In this document: piece by piece, positions 36,543-44,433 of the stretch
Position numbering within the stretch: the first letter of the stretch is position 1
Layout: every line of letters starts with the position of its first letter
Assembly: GCF_000234355.1 (NCBI RefSeq)
Contig: NZ_AGQV01000001.1
Span: 248,001-312,000 of the forward strand
Direction of reading: 5' to 3'
Length of the DNA stretch: 64,000 nucleotides
From: Gluconobacter morbifer G707
Lineage (GTDB): Bacteria > Pseudomonadota > Alphaproteobacteria > Acetobacterales > Acetobacteraceae
The notes under the pieces: generated by a model
Databases searched by the model: none
Seen by the model: the letters and a program-made list of their open reading frames with translations, nothing else
What the model was told of the DNA's origin: nothing
Program-made: the position numbers and the translations under genes

Positions 36543-37358
36543 ATGACGCCCCAGCCTGTTCCGAGCCGGGCCGAACTCCTTGCCGCGCTGCAACTGCAAT
36601 ACGAGTGGGGTGTGGATGAAGTTCTTTCGGAAACGCCGATCGACCGCCTTGCCGAAGCCCCCCGTAGCCTGCCGCCGCGTCCGGTTCCCGCGGGCGGGCC
36701 ATCAGCCGGGGCAGGTCCGGTCCGGACAGCCCGTCCTGCGGAAAAGGATGTTGCGCTGGAGCAGGCTCCTGACCTGCCCACCCTGATTCGGCTCAGCGAG
36801 GCGCTTGATGACCTGTTCCTGGCGCGGACGGCGACCCATCGGCTGGAACCGCTTTCTGTTGCGGATGCGCCGTTCATGCTGGTCGGTGAAACGCCGGATG
36901 CGGCTGAGGACCGTTCGGGAACGCTGTTCGCCGGGCGGGCGGGTGTGCTGCTGGATGCCATGCTGTCCTCGGTCGGGCTGACGCGGGACATGCTGTCCAT
37001 GGCGCCCGCCATCCCCTGGCGCCCTCCCGGAGGGCGCAGCGCCACGGAACAGGAAATGCGGGCCTGTCGCCCTCTGCTGCTGCGGACGATTGCATTGTGT
37101 CGGCCGCCTGTTCTCGTGACGATGGGGGCAACGCCCCTGAAGATGCTTCTGGGGGAGCAGGCCATGCTCAACCGCATGCGGGGGCGGTGGGCGGAGGTGT
37201 CGATTCCCGGATGTCCGGAGCTGCTGCCCCTGTTGCCCATGCGGCACCCGCTTCAGCTTTCCGCCAGCCCCGCTGCGCGGCGGAATGCATGGCAGGATCT
37301 GCTGCTTCTGATGGACAGAGTCCGCCCTTCAGAAACGGGACTTCCTGTGTCCGGATAA
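36543..37358 (+). CDS. Uracil-DNA-glycosylase-like protein, family-4 type lacking N-terminal Fe-S cysteines
   Basis: 271 residues with the family-4/5 UDG frame: MLVGETPDAAEDRSGTLFAG (about 112-131), IPWRPPGGRSATEQEMRACR and MGATPLKMLLG, then MRHPLQL as the late HPxxL box. Family-4 enzymes remove uracil from DNA and hold a 4Fe-4S cluster through Cys before and after the first motif. Here only Cys175, Cys186 and Cys224 exist, and the usual C before the TAT segment is Leu/Phe (LFLARTATHR). The first motif reads GETPD, not GEAPG. Activity may be altered. Divergent from the TPR gene. Confidence 0.82.
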   Translation: MTPQPVPSRAELLAALQLQYEWGVDEVLSETPIDRLAEAPRSLPPRPVPAGGPSAGAGPVRTARPAEKDVALEQAPDLPTLIRLSEALDDLFLARTATHRLEPLSVADAPFMLVGETPDAAEDRSGTLFAGRAGVLLDAMLSSVGLTRDMLSMAPAIPWRPPGGRSATEQEMRACRPLLLRTIALCRPPVLVTMGATPLKMLLGEQAMLNRMRGRWAEVSIPGCPELLPLLPMRHPLQLSASPAARRNAWQDLLLLMDRVRPSETGLPVSG

Positions 37359-37520
37359 ACTCCATAAAAAAACTGTCCGAAAACGCAAAAAAGTCTCTTG
37401 AAACCGCTGTTTGCCACTGGATTGTTTCGGTTCGGCTCGTTATCATGGCCCAGTCCGAGGTTGTGGGCTGATTAACAAAATCTTGCCAAGCCACTCGAAA
37501 GCAGGTAGCACCCGCCTGCT

Positions 37521-39491
37521 ATGCGAAGGATAACCCCTTTCATTTCAGGAAGTACCGCTCGTGCCATGCTAGTGAGCGTGCTGATTCTGGCCGGCGGAAC
37601 ATTTTCCCCGGCAAGAGCCGAAGGCGCTCGGAATTTTCCGCCCCAGCCGGGTGGGACGAGCGACGAGACGGCTTTTGCCGAGGTCCGTCCGGCGCTGGGT
37701 GGCGACGGGGCCGTGTCCCTGCCGCATCCCCTGAGCGCCGCCGTGGCCAGCCGGTACCGCCTGATCTTCCGGTCCCAGCGTGACGGTGATCTTCGAACCG
37801 CGCAGGAGCAGATGCGCCTGGTGAGTGATCACGTCCTGTTCGGGGATGTTCTGGCCGAGCGCTATCTGGCGCCCGGCGCCCACCCTGCCGCGGACCAGCT
37901 CCGCGACTGGCTGAAAAACTATTCCAGCAATCCGGACGCCAACGCCGTTCAGGCGCTGCTCGTGAAAACGGCTCCTGCCGGTTCCGTGACGCTCCAGTCC
38001 TACATTCAGCCTCTGGCACCTGATGCCCGGCCGGAAAACGTGCATGTCACGTCTCCTGCTCCGGACCCGCTGGCCCATGCGTTCACCCGCAACCCGCTGC
38101 TGGACCGCACAGTTCAGGAACGGATTTCGTGGGGGCTCAAGGGGGCGGCCAGCGCCCTGCATCTTGTGGATGTCACGCCGGGGATGACCCCGGATTATAC
38201 TGCCCAGCTTTATGGCGAAGTCGCGCTCGGGATGTTGTCCCAGGGCGAGGCGGAGACTGCGCTGCGGCAGGGATGCGCCGGGTTTGAACGTGGAGCGCAT
38301 CAGGTCGGGCTTCCGGCCTATGTCGCTGCGCTGGCGGCCTGGCGTGCCGGACATGTCGATGCGGCCTATGATCTGTTCCAGTCCGCGGCGAATGCGCCTC
38401 TCACCCCGCCTGATCTGAAAGCCGCCGCCGCGTTCTGGGCGGCGCGGGCAGAGGGGCGGCGCCACGCCATGGCAGGATATGTCGCCTGGCTGCATCGCGC
38501 GGCCATCCATCATGAAACGTTCTATGGCCTGCTGGCTGCCCAGACCCTCGAACAGGGACGGCACGGTCATGCGCGTCTGCCGGGCACCAAGATTGAGGTC
38601 ACGCTTCACGAGCCGACCCCGGTTCTGGCGGAAATCGATGTCGAGGCCATCAATGCTCTGCCACAGGGACGGCAGCTTTTCGCGCTGCTCCAGATTGGTG
38701 AGCGCGCCCGTGGCGAGGCCCTGATCCGGCGCATGTGGGTGGATGTCGCGGCGGACAGTGCGCGGGCACGTTCTCTCCAGCTCGTGGCTCAGGCCGCGGG
38801 GTTCGAGGATCTGTCCGAGCAGCTTGCGTCTCTGATCATGGGTGGGGCAATGCAGCCTCCGTCCGCGATGTCCCTGCCCATGCCGCGTCTGCGGCCCAGT
38901 CATGGTTTCCGCATGGATCCTGCGCTGGTTTACGCGCTGACACGGGTGGAATCGAATTTCGACCCGGCGGCGACATCCGGAGCGGGGGCGCATGGCCTCA
39001 TGCAGATTCGTCCCGTGACGGCCAGCTTCGTGACGGCCAGTCATATAAGCTATGACGCCCATGGCATGACGATCATCAACATCCCGACAGACATGGTGAG
39101 CCGCCTGCACAATCCCTCTTCCAATCTGGAGATCGGGCAGCTTTACGTCCTGTATCTGGCGAACCAGTCCGCCCGCGTTTCCGCCACTGATCCGGCGCAT
39201 CCCGAAGGCGGAGATCTGGTGCGTGTTCTGGCTTCCTATAATGCGGGGCCCGGTGCTCTGGCGCGGTGGGAAAGTGTGCAGGGCCAGGACATGCATGATC
39301 CTCTCTTCTTCATGGAGACGCTCCCCAATGGGGAAACGCGCGACTATGTCCATCATGCGCTGGCCTATACCTGGCTGTATGCGCACCGGATGGGGCTGGC
39401 CTCACCGTCCCTGAAAGCCCTGAGCCGGTTTGAATGGCCGTCCTTCGGGGAGGAGCAGGCGCTCGCGACTAGCTCTCTGGCTTTGAACTGA
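37521..39491 (+). CDS. Soluble lytic murein transglycosylase
   Basis: 656 residues. Signal region LVSVLILAGGTFSPARA, a long helical solenoid (about 60-450), and a C-terminal SLT domain: MDPALVYALTRVESNFDPAA with catalytic Glu477, SGAGAHGLMQIRPVTASFV, SNLEIGQLYVLYLANQ and LASYNAGPGALARWE. It would cleave peptidoglycan glycosidic bonds with 1,6-anhydro ring formation in the periplasm, like Slt70. Single-gene unit closed by a strong terminator. Confidence 0.93.
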   Translation: MRRITPFISGSTARAMLVSVLILAGGTFSPARAEGARNFPPQPGGTSDETAFAEVRPALGGDGAVSLPHPLSAAVASRYRLIFRSQRDGDLRTAQEQMRLVSDHVLFGDVLAERYLAPGAHPAADQLRDWLKNYSSNPDANAVQALLVKTAPAGSVTLQSYIQPLAPDARPENVHVTSPAPDPLAHAFTRNPLLDRTVQERISWGLKGAASALHLVDVTPGMTPDYTAQLYGEVALGMLSQGEAETALRQGCAGFERGAHQVGLPAYVAALAAWRAGHVDAAYDLFQSAANAPLTPPDLKAAAAFWAARAEGRRHAMAGYVAWLHRAAIHHETFYGLLAAQTLEQGRHGHARLPGTKIEVTLHEPTPVLAEIDVEAINALPQGRQLFALLQIGERARGEALIRRMWVDVAADSARARSLQLVAQAAGFEDLSEQLASLIMGGAMQPPSAMSLPMPRLRPSHGFRMDPALVYALTRVESNFDPAATSGAGAHGLMQIRPVTASFVTASHISYDAHGMTIINIPTDMVSRLHNPSSNLEIGQLYVLYLANQSARVSATDPAHPEGGDLVRVLASYNAGPGALARWESVQGQDMHDPLFFMETLPNGETRDYVHHALAYTWLYAHRMGLASPSLKALSRFEWPSFGEEQALATSSLALN

Positions 39492-39500
39492 CGAACTGAA

Positions 39501-39525
39501 AAAACCCGGCCCTGAGCCGGGTTTT
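39501..39525. terminator. Bidirectional intrinsic terminator
   Basis: AAAACCCGGC (39501-39510), loop CCTGA, GCCGGGTTTT (39516-39525) followed by further T. A textbook stem with A run before and T run after, so it works both for the transglycosylase gene and for the convergent DedA/YqaA-like gene. Confidence 0.95.
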
Positions 39526-39554
39526 TTAATACGCGGAACTGGTGTCCGGCGGGA

Positions 39555-40136
39555 TCAGAGCAGTTCAGCCAGTGCCACGCCTGCCAGAATGGCCAGCAGG
39601 GACACCAGCAGGACAACCGTCAGGCGTTTTTCGATAAAGACTTTCACGGGTTCGCCAAAAGCTTTCAGCAGCGTGGCTTCCAGAAAGAAACGCGCTCCGC
39701 GCGTGAGGATGCTGGCGCCGATGAAAGGCAGAAGCGGATAATGCGCTGCGCCGGCTGCCAGTGTGACGAACTTGTAGGGCAGCGGTGTGAGTCCCTTGCC
39801 CAGGATGATCCACACGCCGTATTGCCGGAACAGGCCTTCAAGCGCCAGAATGCGGTGGTCAGCGTGATAGAACCGGGCGATCGGCATGCCGATATGCTGC
39901 ATCAGGAATGCGCCCAGGACCCATCCCAGAACACCGCCCGTGACGCTTGCGACGGTGCAGATCAGGGCGAGGAAAAAGGCCCGTTCGCGCTGGTTGAGAA
40001 TGACGGGAACCAGCAGGAGATCGACCGGCAGGGGAAACACGGAGGCTTCGGCGACCGCAATCCCGATCAGCCACCAGACCGCGCGGGGAGAGGCGGAAAG
40101 TTCGGATAAGCGGCGGTAAAGGGTATCGGACACGAT
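39555..40136 (-). CDS. YqaA/DedA-type VTT-domain membrane protein
   Basis: From GTG 40136 (AGGAAA nine bases upstream) 193 residues with four to five hydrophobic segments and the VTT core: IGIAVAEASVFPLPVDLLLV, TVASVTGGVLGWVLGAFLM, YGVWIILGKGLTPLPYKFVT, LAAGAAHYPLLPFIGASILT, then ARFFLEATLL. The phrase GKGLTPLPYKFVTLAAG is typical of YqaA-family proteins, thought to act in membrane homeostasis or lipid scrambling. The upstream GTG at 40160 lies within a 7-bp hairpin (GTAGGCA/TGCCTAC, 40153-40170) and is less likely. Confidence 0.85.
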   Translation of the reverse strand: MVSDTLYRRLSELSASPRAVWWLIGIAVAEASVFPLPVDLLLVPVILNQRERAFFLALICTVASVTGGVLGWVLGAFLMQHIGMPIARFYHADHRILALEGLFRQYGVWIILGKGLTPLPYKFVTLAAGAAHYPLLPFIGASILTRGARFFLEATLLKAFGEPVKVFIEKRLTVVLLVSLLAILAGVALAELL

Positions 40137-40306
40137 GGGTTTCCTGCGGGGAGTAGGCACCCCTGCCTACCGTTTCCGCGACGGGATGCAAATCCATCGG
40201 TGTTTTTGTCCGACGGTGGAGGCAGCTTTCCGGCAATGTGGGTATCGGGGGGCGAAAGGGACGGTCCTTTTCTGTCCCTCATGGAACAGCATCCCCCGCA
40301 GGCCTG

Positions 40307-41461
40307 TCAGACGCGCGGAAGCATATCCCGCGCAATGAAGAGAAGTGCCATGCCGCTGCCATCGAGCGTCTGATCCACGAGTTCGGAGCGGAGGGGGAAG
40401 TCTGCGGCCGGGCTGATGGCCAGCAGATCGGTGCCGCGGCTGACAAAATCCTGAACCAGGCGGGTCATGGCCTGCGGGTCTGATGGCAGGTCATGCCAGC
40501 CGGTACAGGTGGCCCGCTTCAGCCAGGGGGCCAACACGGTTTCCATGGATGCCCGGTCTTCGGGGTGCGTTATCAGGGCGATGGAGCGGCCAATATCGCT
40601 CTGACGCCCCGCGGGGAGCAGGAGAGTCGGGCGGCTGGCCCGCAGAAGGGAAGCGGCCAGACGACGCCGGGCATAGTGGGTGTGAACGGGGTCATGTTCC
40701 AGCACGACCAGGCCGGCCGTACGGGCCTGTTCCTGCACGACGGTGGATCCGTCGCCCCGGACCTCCGTCCATGAAACGGGCTGTCCTGCCGGGCGCAGCC
40801 GCTCTTTCAGGCTTTCGCTCCACAGACTGTTCTGCTGCTTCATGGTTCGCAGCCGGGCCGGGGAGAGAATGGAACTGAAGGATTCCGTGTTGTCCAGAAG
40901 AGGGTTGTCTTCCAGTGGCGTGTCGAAAGCCAACAGACCGATCGGGCTTTGTGGTCCTACAAGGGTCCGCACGGAGCGCAGGGTACCTTCTGCCGTCCGG
41001 GGATCGCGAAGCGCCAGTACCGTGGGGACCGGAGACGTGAGGGAAGCGGTGCGGGTGGGCGATGCCAGGCCGGAAACACGGGTCTGGGTCGCGAGGGCGT
41101 ATCCTGCCATGGCGGCGAGAAGGCAGGCCATGACGGAGAGGACGATATTCCCGAACGCGGCGGCCGGGCGTCCATCCCGCAGGAGATCGAGGGTCTGCTG
41201 TGTGAAGGAGGAGAAGGTCGTGAAACCACCGCAGATTCCGACCATCAGGAAGGCCCGCAGTTCCGGTGAACCTGCGAAGCGGCTGTCCGCCGCCGTCAGC
41301 ATTCCGACATAGGCAATGATGAACGAACCGACGATGTTGATGAAGACTGTTGGCCAGGGAAGGGCTGATCCCGTCACCGGGGCCAGAACGGCGCCGACCC
41401 ATGCGCGCCCGACGCTTCCGATGGCGCCCCCAAGCGCAATCAGCAGATAGGTCTGTAGCAT
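40307..41461 (-). CDS. crcB: CrcB/FluC fluoride channel fused to Usp-like domains
   Basis: 384 residues. The first ~127 are a complete four-helix CrcB: IALGGAIGSVGRAWVGAVLA, PTVFINIVGSFIIAYVGML and GICGGFTTFSSFTQQTL, then a final helix ending MAGYALATQ. CrcB dimers expel fluoride. Instead of ending there, about 250 more residues follow: VPTVLALRDPRTAEGTLRSV, then VLEHDPVHTHYARRRLAASL, LRASRPTLLLPAGRQ, and a second similar unit SIALITHPEDRASMETVLAP to LLAISPAADFP. This strand-helix pattern with RPTLLLP resembles universal stress protein domains. No frameshift is needed. A fluoride riboswitch was sought upstream and not seen. Confidence 0.85.
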   Translation of the reverse strand: MLQTYLLIALGGAIGSVGRAWVGAVLAPVTGSALPWPTVFINIVGSFIIAYVGMLTAADSRFAGSPELRAFLMVGICGGFTTFSSFTQQTLDLLRDGRPAAAFGNIVLSVMACLLAAMAGYALATQTRVSGLASPTRTASLTSPVPTVLALRDPRTAEGTLRSVRTLVGPQSPIGLLAFDTPLEDNPLLDNTESFSSILSPARLRTMKQQNSLWSESLKERLRPAGQPVSWTEVRGDGSTVVQEQARTAGLVVLEHDPVHTHYARRRLAASLLRASRPTLLLPAGRQSDIGRSIALITHPEDRASMETVLAPWLKRATCTGWHDLPSDPQAMTRLVQDFVSRGTDLLAISPAADFPLRSELVDQTLDGSGMALLFIARDMLPRV

Positions 41462-42056
41462 GTTCTTTTTTCCCGGCGTTTTAGCAGGGGAATAAAAATG
41501 ACGGCTTTTGGGACAGGGTGCAACCTCGCCGCCCGCTACGGACGGAGAGACCGGTCTGGTCTGTCAGCCGGGGCTGGAGGACGGGACGCCGGGCGTCAGT
41601 TCATGCCGCGGATGTTCGGTTCTCTGTCTGCGGAAGCGAGAGATGGCGGTTTCCAGCTTCGGGCCGTTGAGGGGCGCGACCGGCATGTTTTCCGCTGTGG
41701 TTTCCGGGGAAATGTTCCGGTTCCCGACCCGCCGGTTTTCCGCTGTTCTGATGCGGTCCATGTTCATCCTGTGGGATTCTTTCGGGAGCCTATCTTGGTC
41801 GCGTGGGCTTCCGGGATTGGCGTGGCGGGCAGGGCTTCGGTCTCCGCCATCAGCCAGTGGCAGGCTTTATACCGACTGGCGGGTGCTGAACGGGGGTGCA
41901 TGGACTGTCAGTTTCCGTCCTGTCTGGCGGCTGCGGTGCTCAGGCAGGATTTAAGCGACGGGAAGAACGGACGGTGCGGCAGGAAGGGGCCTGAGTGTGA
42001 AATGACCGTGGTCCTCTGTCGCGTTACGTCCGTTCCGTCAGAGTGCTTCGGATGGT
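41462..42056. other. 595-bp stretch without a convincing gene
   Basis: It lies between the divergent starts/ends of crcB and ccmB. A plus-strand frame runs through it and on into ccmB antisense, but it has irregular composition, many Cys and Arg, no ribosome site and no family likeness. No tRNA, terminator or repeat array is seen. Possibly a decayed gene or an untranslated RNA; nothing can be supported. Confidence 0.55.
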
Positions 42057-42722
42057 TTATCCGACAGCGGCTTTCAGTCCCTGTCCGGCTGCCAGAGGGC
42101 AGAGGGGCAGACACGCCATCAGGCACGCCCCAAGCAGGTCAAGACTGGCGGCGGGAGAGGTGCCCAGTTGACCGGCATAGGCGGATGCCGCGCCGAAGAT
42201 CAGCACCGGTGTTGCCAGCGGCAGGACCAGCAGCGGCAGCAGGACGCCGCCCCGGCGGGCGCCCAGCACGATGGACGCCGCCATGCCGCCCAGCAGCGAC
42301 AGGCACATCGTCCCGAGCGTCAGGCCCAGCAGAAGCAGGGGAAGTTCCGTTCCCTTGACCCCCAGCATGATCCCGAGCGGAATGCTAGCGATCAGCAGCG
42401 GTAGGCCCGTCGTCAGCCAGTGCGCCACCATCTTGGCCAGCGCCACGGCGGCGGGCGGCAGGCCCGTCAGCATCAGCAGGTCGAGCGATCCGTCCTCCAG
42501 TTCCGAGCCGAAAAGCCTGTCCAGTGGCAGGAGGCAGGCCAGCAGCGCACAGACCCAGACGATGCCTGGTCCCATATGGCGCAGGAGATCAGGCGAGGGG
42601 CCGAGCGCCAGCGGAAAGAGGCTGCCACACAGGATGAAGAACAGCAGGGACGCCAGCGTATCCGCGCCAAAGCGCAGGGCCAGCCGGAGATCACGGTCGA
42701 TCAGGGTCAGAAAGGCGGTCAT
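42057..42722 (-). CDS. ccmB: Heme exporter membrane subunit CcmB
   Basis: 221 residues, six membrane helices. Typical CcmB elements: FLTLIDRDLRLALRFGADTL, GIVWVCALLACLLPLDRLFG, SELEDGSLDLLMLTGLPPAA and GGVLLPLLVLPLATPVLIFG. With CcmA it powers heme handling for cytochrome c maturation at the inner membrane. The start overlaps the ccmA stop (ATGA). The other ccm genes (C, D, E, F, G, H) are not in the window. Confidence 0.95.
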   Translation of the reverse strand: MTAFLTLIDRDLRLALRFGADTLASLLFFILCGSLFPLALGPSPDLLRHMGPGIVWVCALLACLLPLDRLFGSELEDGSLDLLMLTGLPPAAVALAKMVAHWLTTGLPLLIASIPLGIMLGVKGTELPLLLLGLTLGTMCLSLLGGMAASIVLGARRGGVLLPLLVLPLATPVLIFGAASAYAGQLGTSPAASLDLLGACLMACLPLCPLAAGQGLKAAVG

Positions 42723-43348
42723 GACAGCCAGAGCGGCTCGGCATCTGCGAGCGTTTGGAGTTCGTGGGAGCGGACATTGTCCAGCGGCAGGGGCACGTGG
42801 GTCGTCACGATCATCGCGCCACCTTTTGCGCGGTGCGCGGCCATGATCGTGCCGAGCCGTTCGATGCTTGCGGTGTCCAGCCCGACGGTCGGCTCATCTA
42901 GCAGCCACAGAGGGGCACCGGACAGCACGACCCGGGCGAAAGCGGCGCGGCGCTTCTGCCCGGACGACAGGAGGCGGGCCGGGAGATCGGCCAGGGTATC
43001 GAGGTCCAGCGCTTCCAGCGTGTCCGTCATCCTGCCTGTGCCCAGCCGTTCGGCCATGGCGAGATTCTGCGCCAGGGTCAGCCCCGGTTTGAGGGCGTCC
43101 TGATGGCCCAGCCAGGCCAGGTCCACGTCGCGGATGACCTGTCCTCCGTCTGGCTGGCGCAATCCGGCGATTGTGCGCAGCAGGGTGGATTTGCCTGCGC
43201 CGTTCGGTCCCGTCAGGATCATGGCGTCCCCGGCGTAAAGGGAGAGGGACACATCATCGAGAACCAGCCTGTCTCCACGGAAAACGGTTACGTCCCGGAC
43301 GTCGAGAAGCGGCGTGGGCGTGGGAGGTGTGTCAGGCGGGCTGTTCAT
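42719..43348 (-). CDS. ccmA: Heme exporter ATPase CcmA
   Basis: 209 residues of ABC ATPase: Walker A LTGPNGAGKSTLLRTIAGL, signature LSSGQKRRAAFARVVL, Walker B LWLLDEPTVGLD, and the switch His in IVTTHVPLPLDNVRSHEL. The small size and the partner ccmB identify it as CcmA. First of the two-gene ccmAB unit. Confidence 0.94.
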   Translation of the reverse strand: MNSPPDTPPTPTPLLDVRDVTVFRGDRLVLDDVSLSLYAGDAMILTGPNGAGKSTLLRTIAGLRQPDGGQVIRDVDLAWLGHQDALKPGLTLAQNLAMAERLGTGRMTDTLEALDLDTLADLPARLLSSGQKRRAAFARVVLSGAPLWLLDEPTVGLDTASIERLGTIMAAHRAKGGAMIVTTHVPLPLDNVRSHELQTLADAEPLWLS

Positions 43349-43656
43349 CTGGGTTCCGGCTCTGTCCCGTTCAGGTCACCCCTGTATAGAGACCCTGCGC
43401 GCCGCCTCTGCAAGTGCGAAGGAGCTGGAAGCCGCGCGAAGGGTAGCATGGGTGGTGATGGTGTGTCCGCCTGTTTCCTGTCATGCGTGGCCGGAAGGAT
43501 AATCTTCACTTGCATCCTGCCGCTGTCCTGTCCGAGATGCAGAAGAGACGCAGCAGCGCATAATCATGTGTCCTGACCGCATTTAGGGTCTCGATACCGG
43601 ACGCGACGTTCGTTATGAGGGCCCGGCGGTGTGTTCGCCAAATGTCTCCATACTTT

Positions 43657-44433
43657 ATGAAGGGGTGTCCGGAACTGGCTGATCTGGTGCTTCAGGCAAG
43701 TGGAATCGTCAAATCCTTTGGAGGGAACGAAGTCCTGCGCGGTCTGTCGCTCGATGTGGAGCGCGGGGAACTGATTTCGATTATCGGTCCGTCCGGCTGC
43801 GGCAAGTCCACCTTTCTGCGCTGTCTCAATTTTCTGGAGCATCCTGATGCCGGGACCGTGCGGATCGAGGATGTGACCGTTTCCTGTACCGGCGGGCACT
43901 GGACCCGGGCGAACGAGACACAGGCCCATCATCTGCGCGCGCATGTGGGGATGGTGTTCCAGGCCTTTAACCTCTTTCCCCATCGCACGGTTCTCGACAA
44001 CGTCACGATGGCGCCCATGCACGTCAAGGGCGTCTCGCGGGAGGAGGCACAGGCCGTCGCCTGTGAGCTGCTGACGAAAGTCGGGCTTGGCGGCACCAAG
44101 GAGCGGTATCCCGACAGTCTGTCGGGGGGGCAGAAGCAGCGCGCGGCCATTGCCCGGGCGCTCGCCATGAAGCCATCCGTCATGCTGTATGACGAACCGA
44201 CCTCGGCGCTTGACCCGGAACTTTCGGAGGAGGTGCTGTCCGTGATGCGTGCACTCGACATCGAAGGCATGACCCAGATCGTTGTGACGCATGACATGCG
44301 CTTCGCCCGGGCGGCTTCCGACCGGGTGCTGTATGTGGAGGGCGGGGAAGTCGTGGAGAGTGGGGATCCTGACCTCATGTTCGCCAACCCGAAGGAGGGG
44401 CGCACGCGGCGCTTCCTGCGGACGCTGCTGTGA
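43657..44433 (+). CDS. Polar amino-acid ABC importer ATPase (GlnQ/HisP type)
   Basis: About 258 residues: FGGNEVLRGLSLDVERGE, Walker A IGPSGCGKSTFLRCLNFL, Q-loop MVFQAFNLFPHRTVLDNVT, signature LSGGQKQRAAIARALA, Walker B VMLYDEPTSALDPEL and the switch VVTHDMRFARAASD. These are hallmarks of PAAT-family ATPases. The next gene, a fused binding protein/permease, overlaps its stop as TGATG, making a two-gene importer. The start is uncertain: 43615, 43642 and 43657 are in frame and none has a clear ribosome site. Confidence 0.9.
   Translation: MKGCPELADLVLQASGIVKSFGGNEVLRGLSLDVERGELISIIGPSGCGKSTFLRCLNFLEHPDAGTVRIEDVTVSCTGGHWTRANETQAHHLRAHVGMVFQAFNLFPHRTVLDNVTMAPMHVKGVSREEAQAVACELLTKVGLGGTKERYPDSLSGGQKQRAAIARALAMKPSVMLYDEPTSALDPELSEEVLSVMRALDIEGMTQIVVTHDMRFARAASDRVLYVEGGEVVESGDPDLMFANPKEGRTRRFLRTLL

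Noticed and set aside
41462-41600. Fluoride riboswitch upstream of crcB
   Set aside because: I looked for the conserved core of the crcB motif on the minus strand and did not find it.
41498-42358. 286-codon plus-strand frame running into ccmB antisense
   Set aside because: Composition unlike real proteins, no ribosome site, and the right part is the shadow of ccmB.
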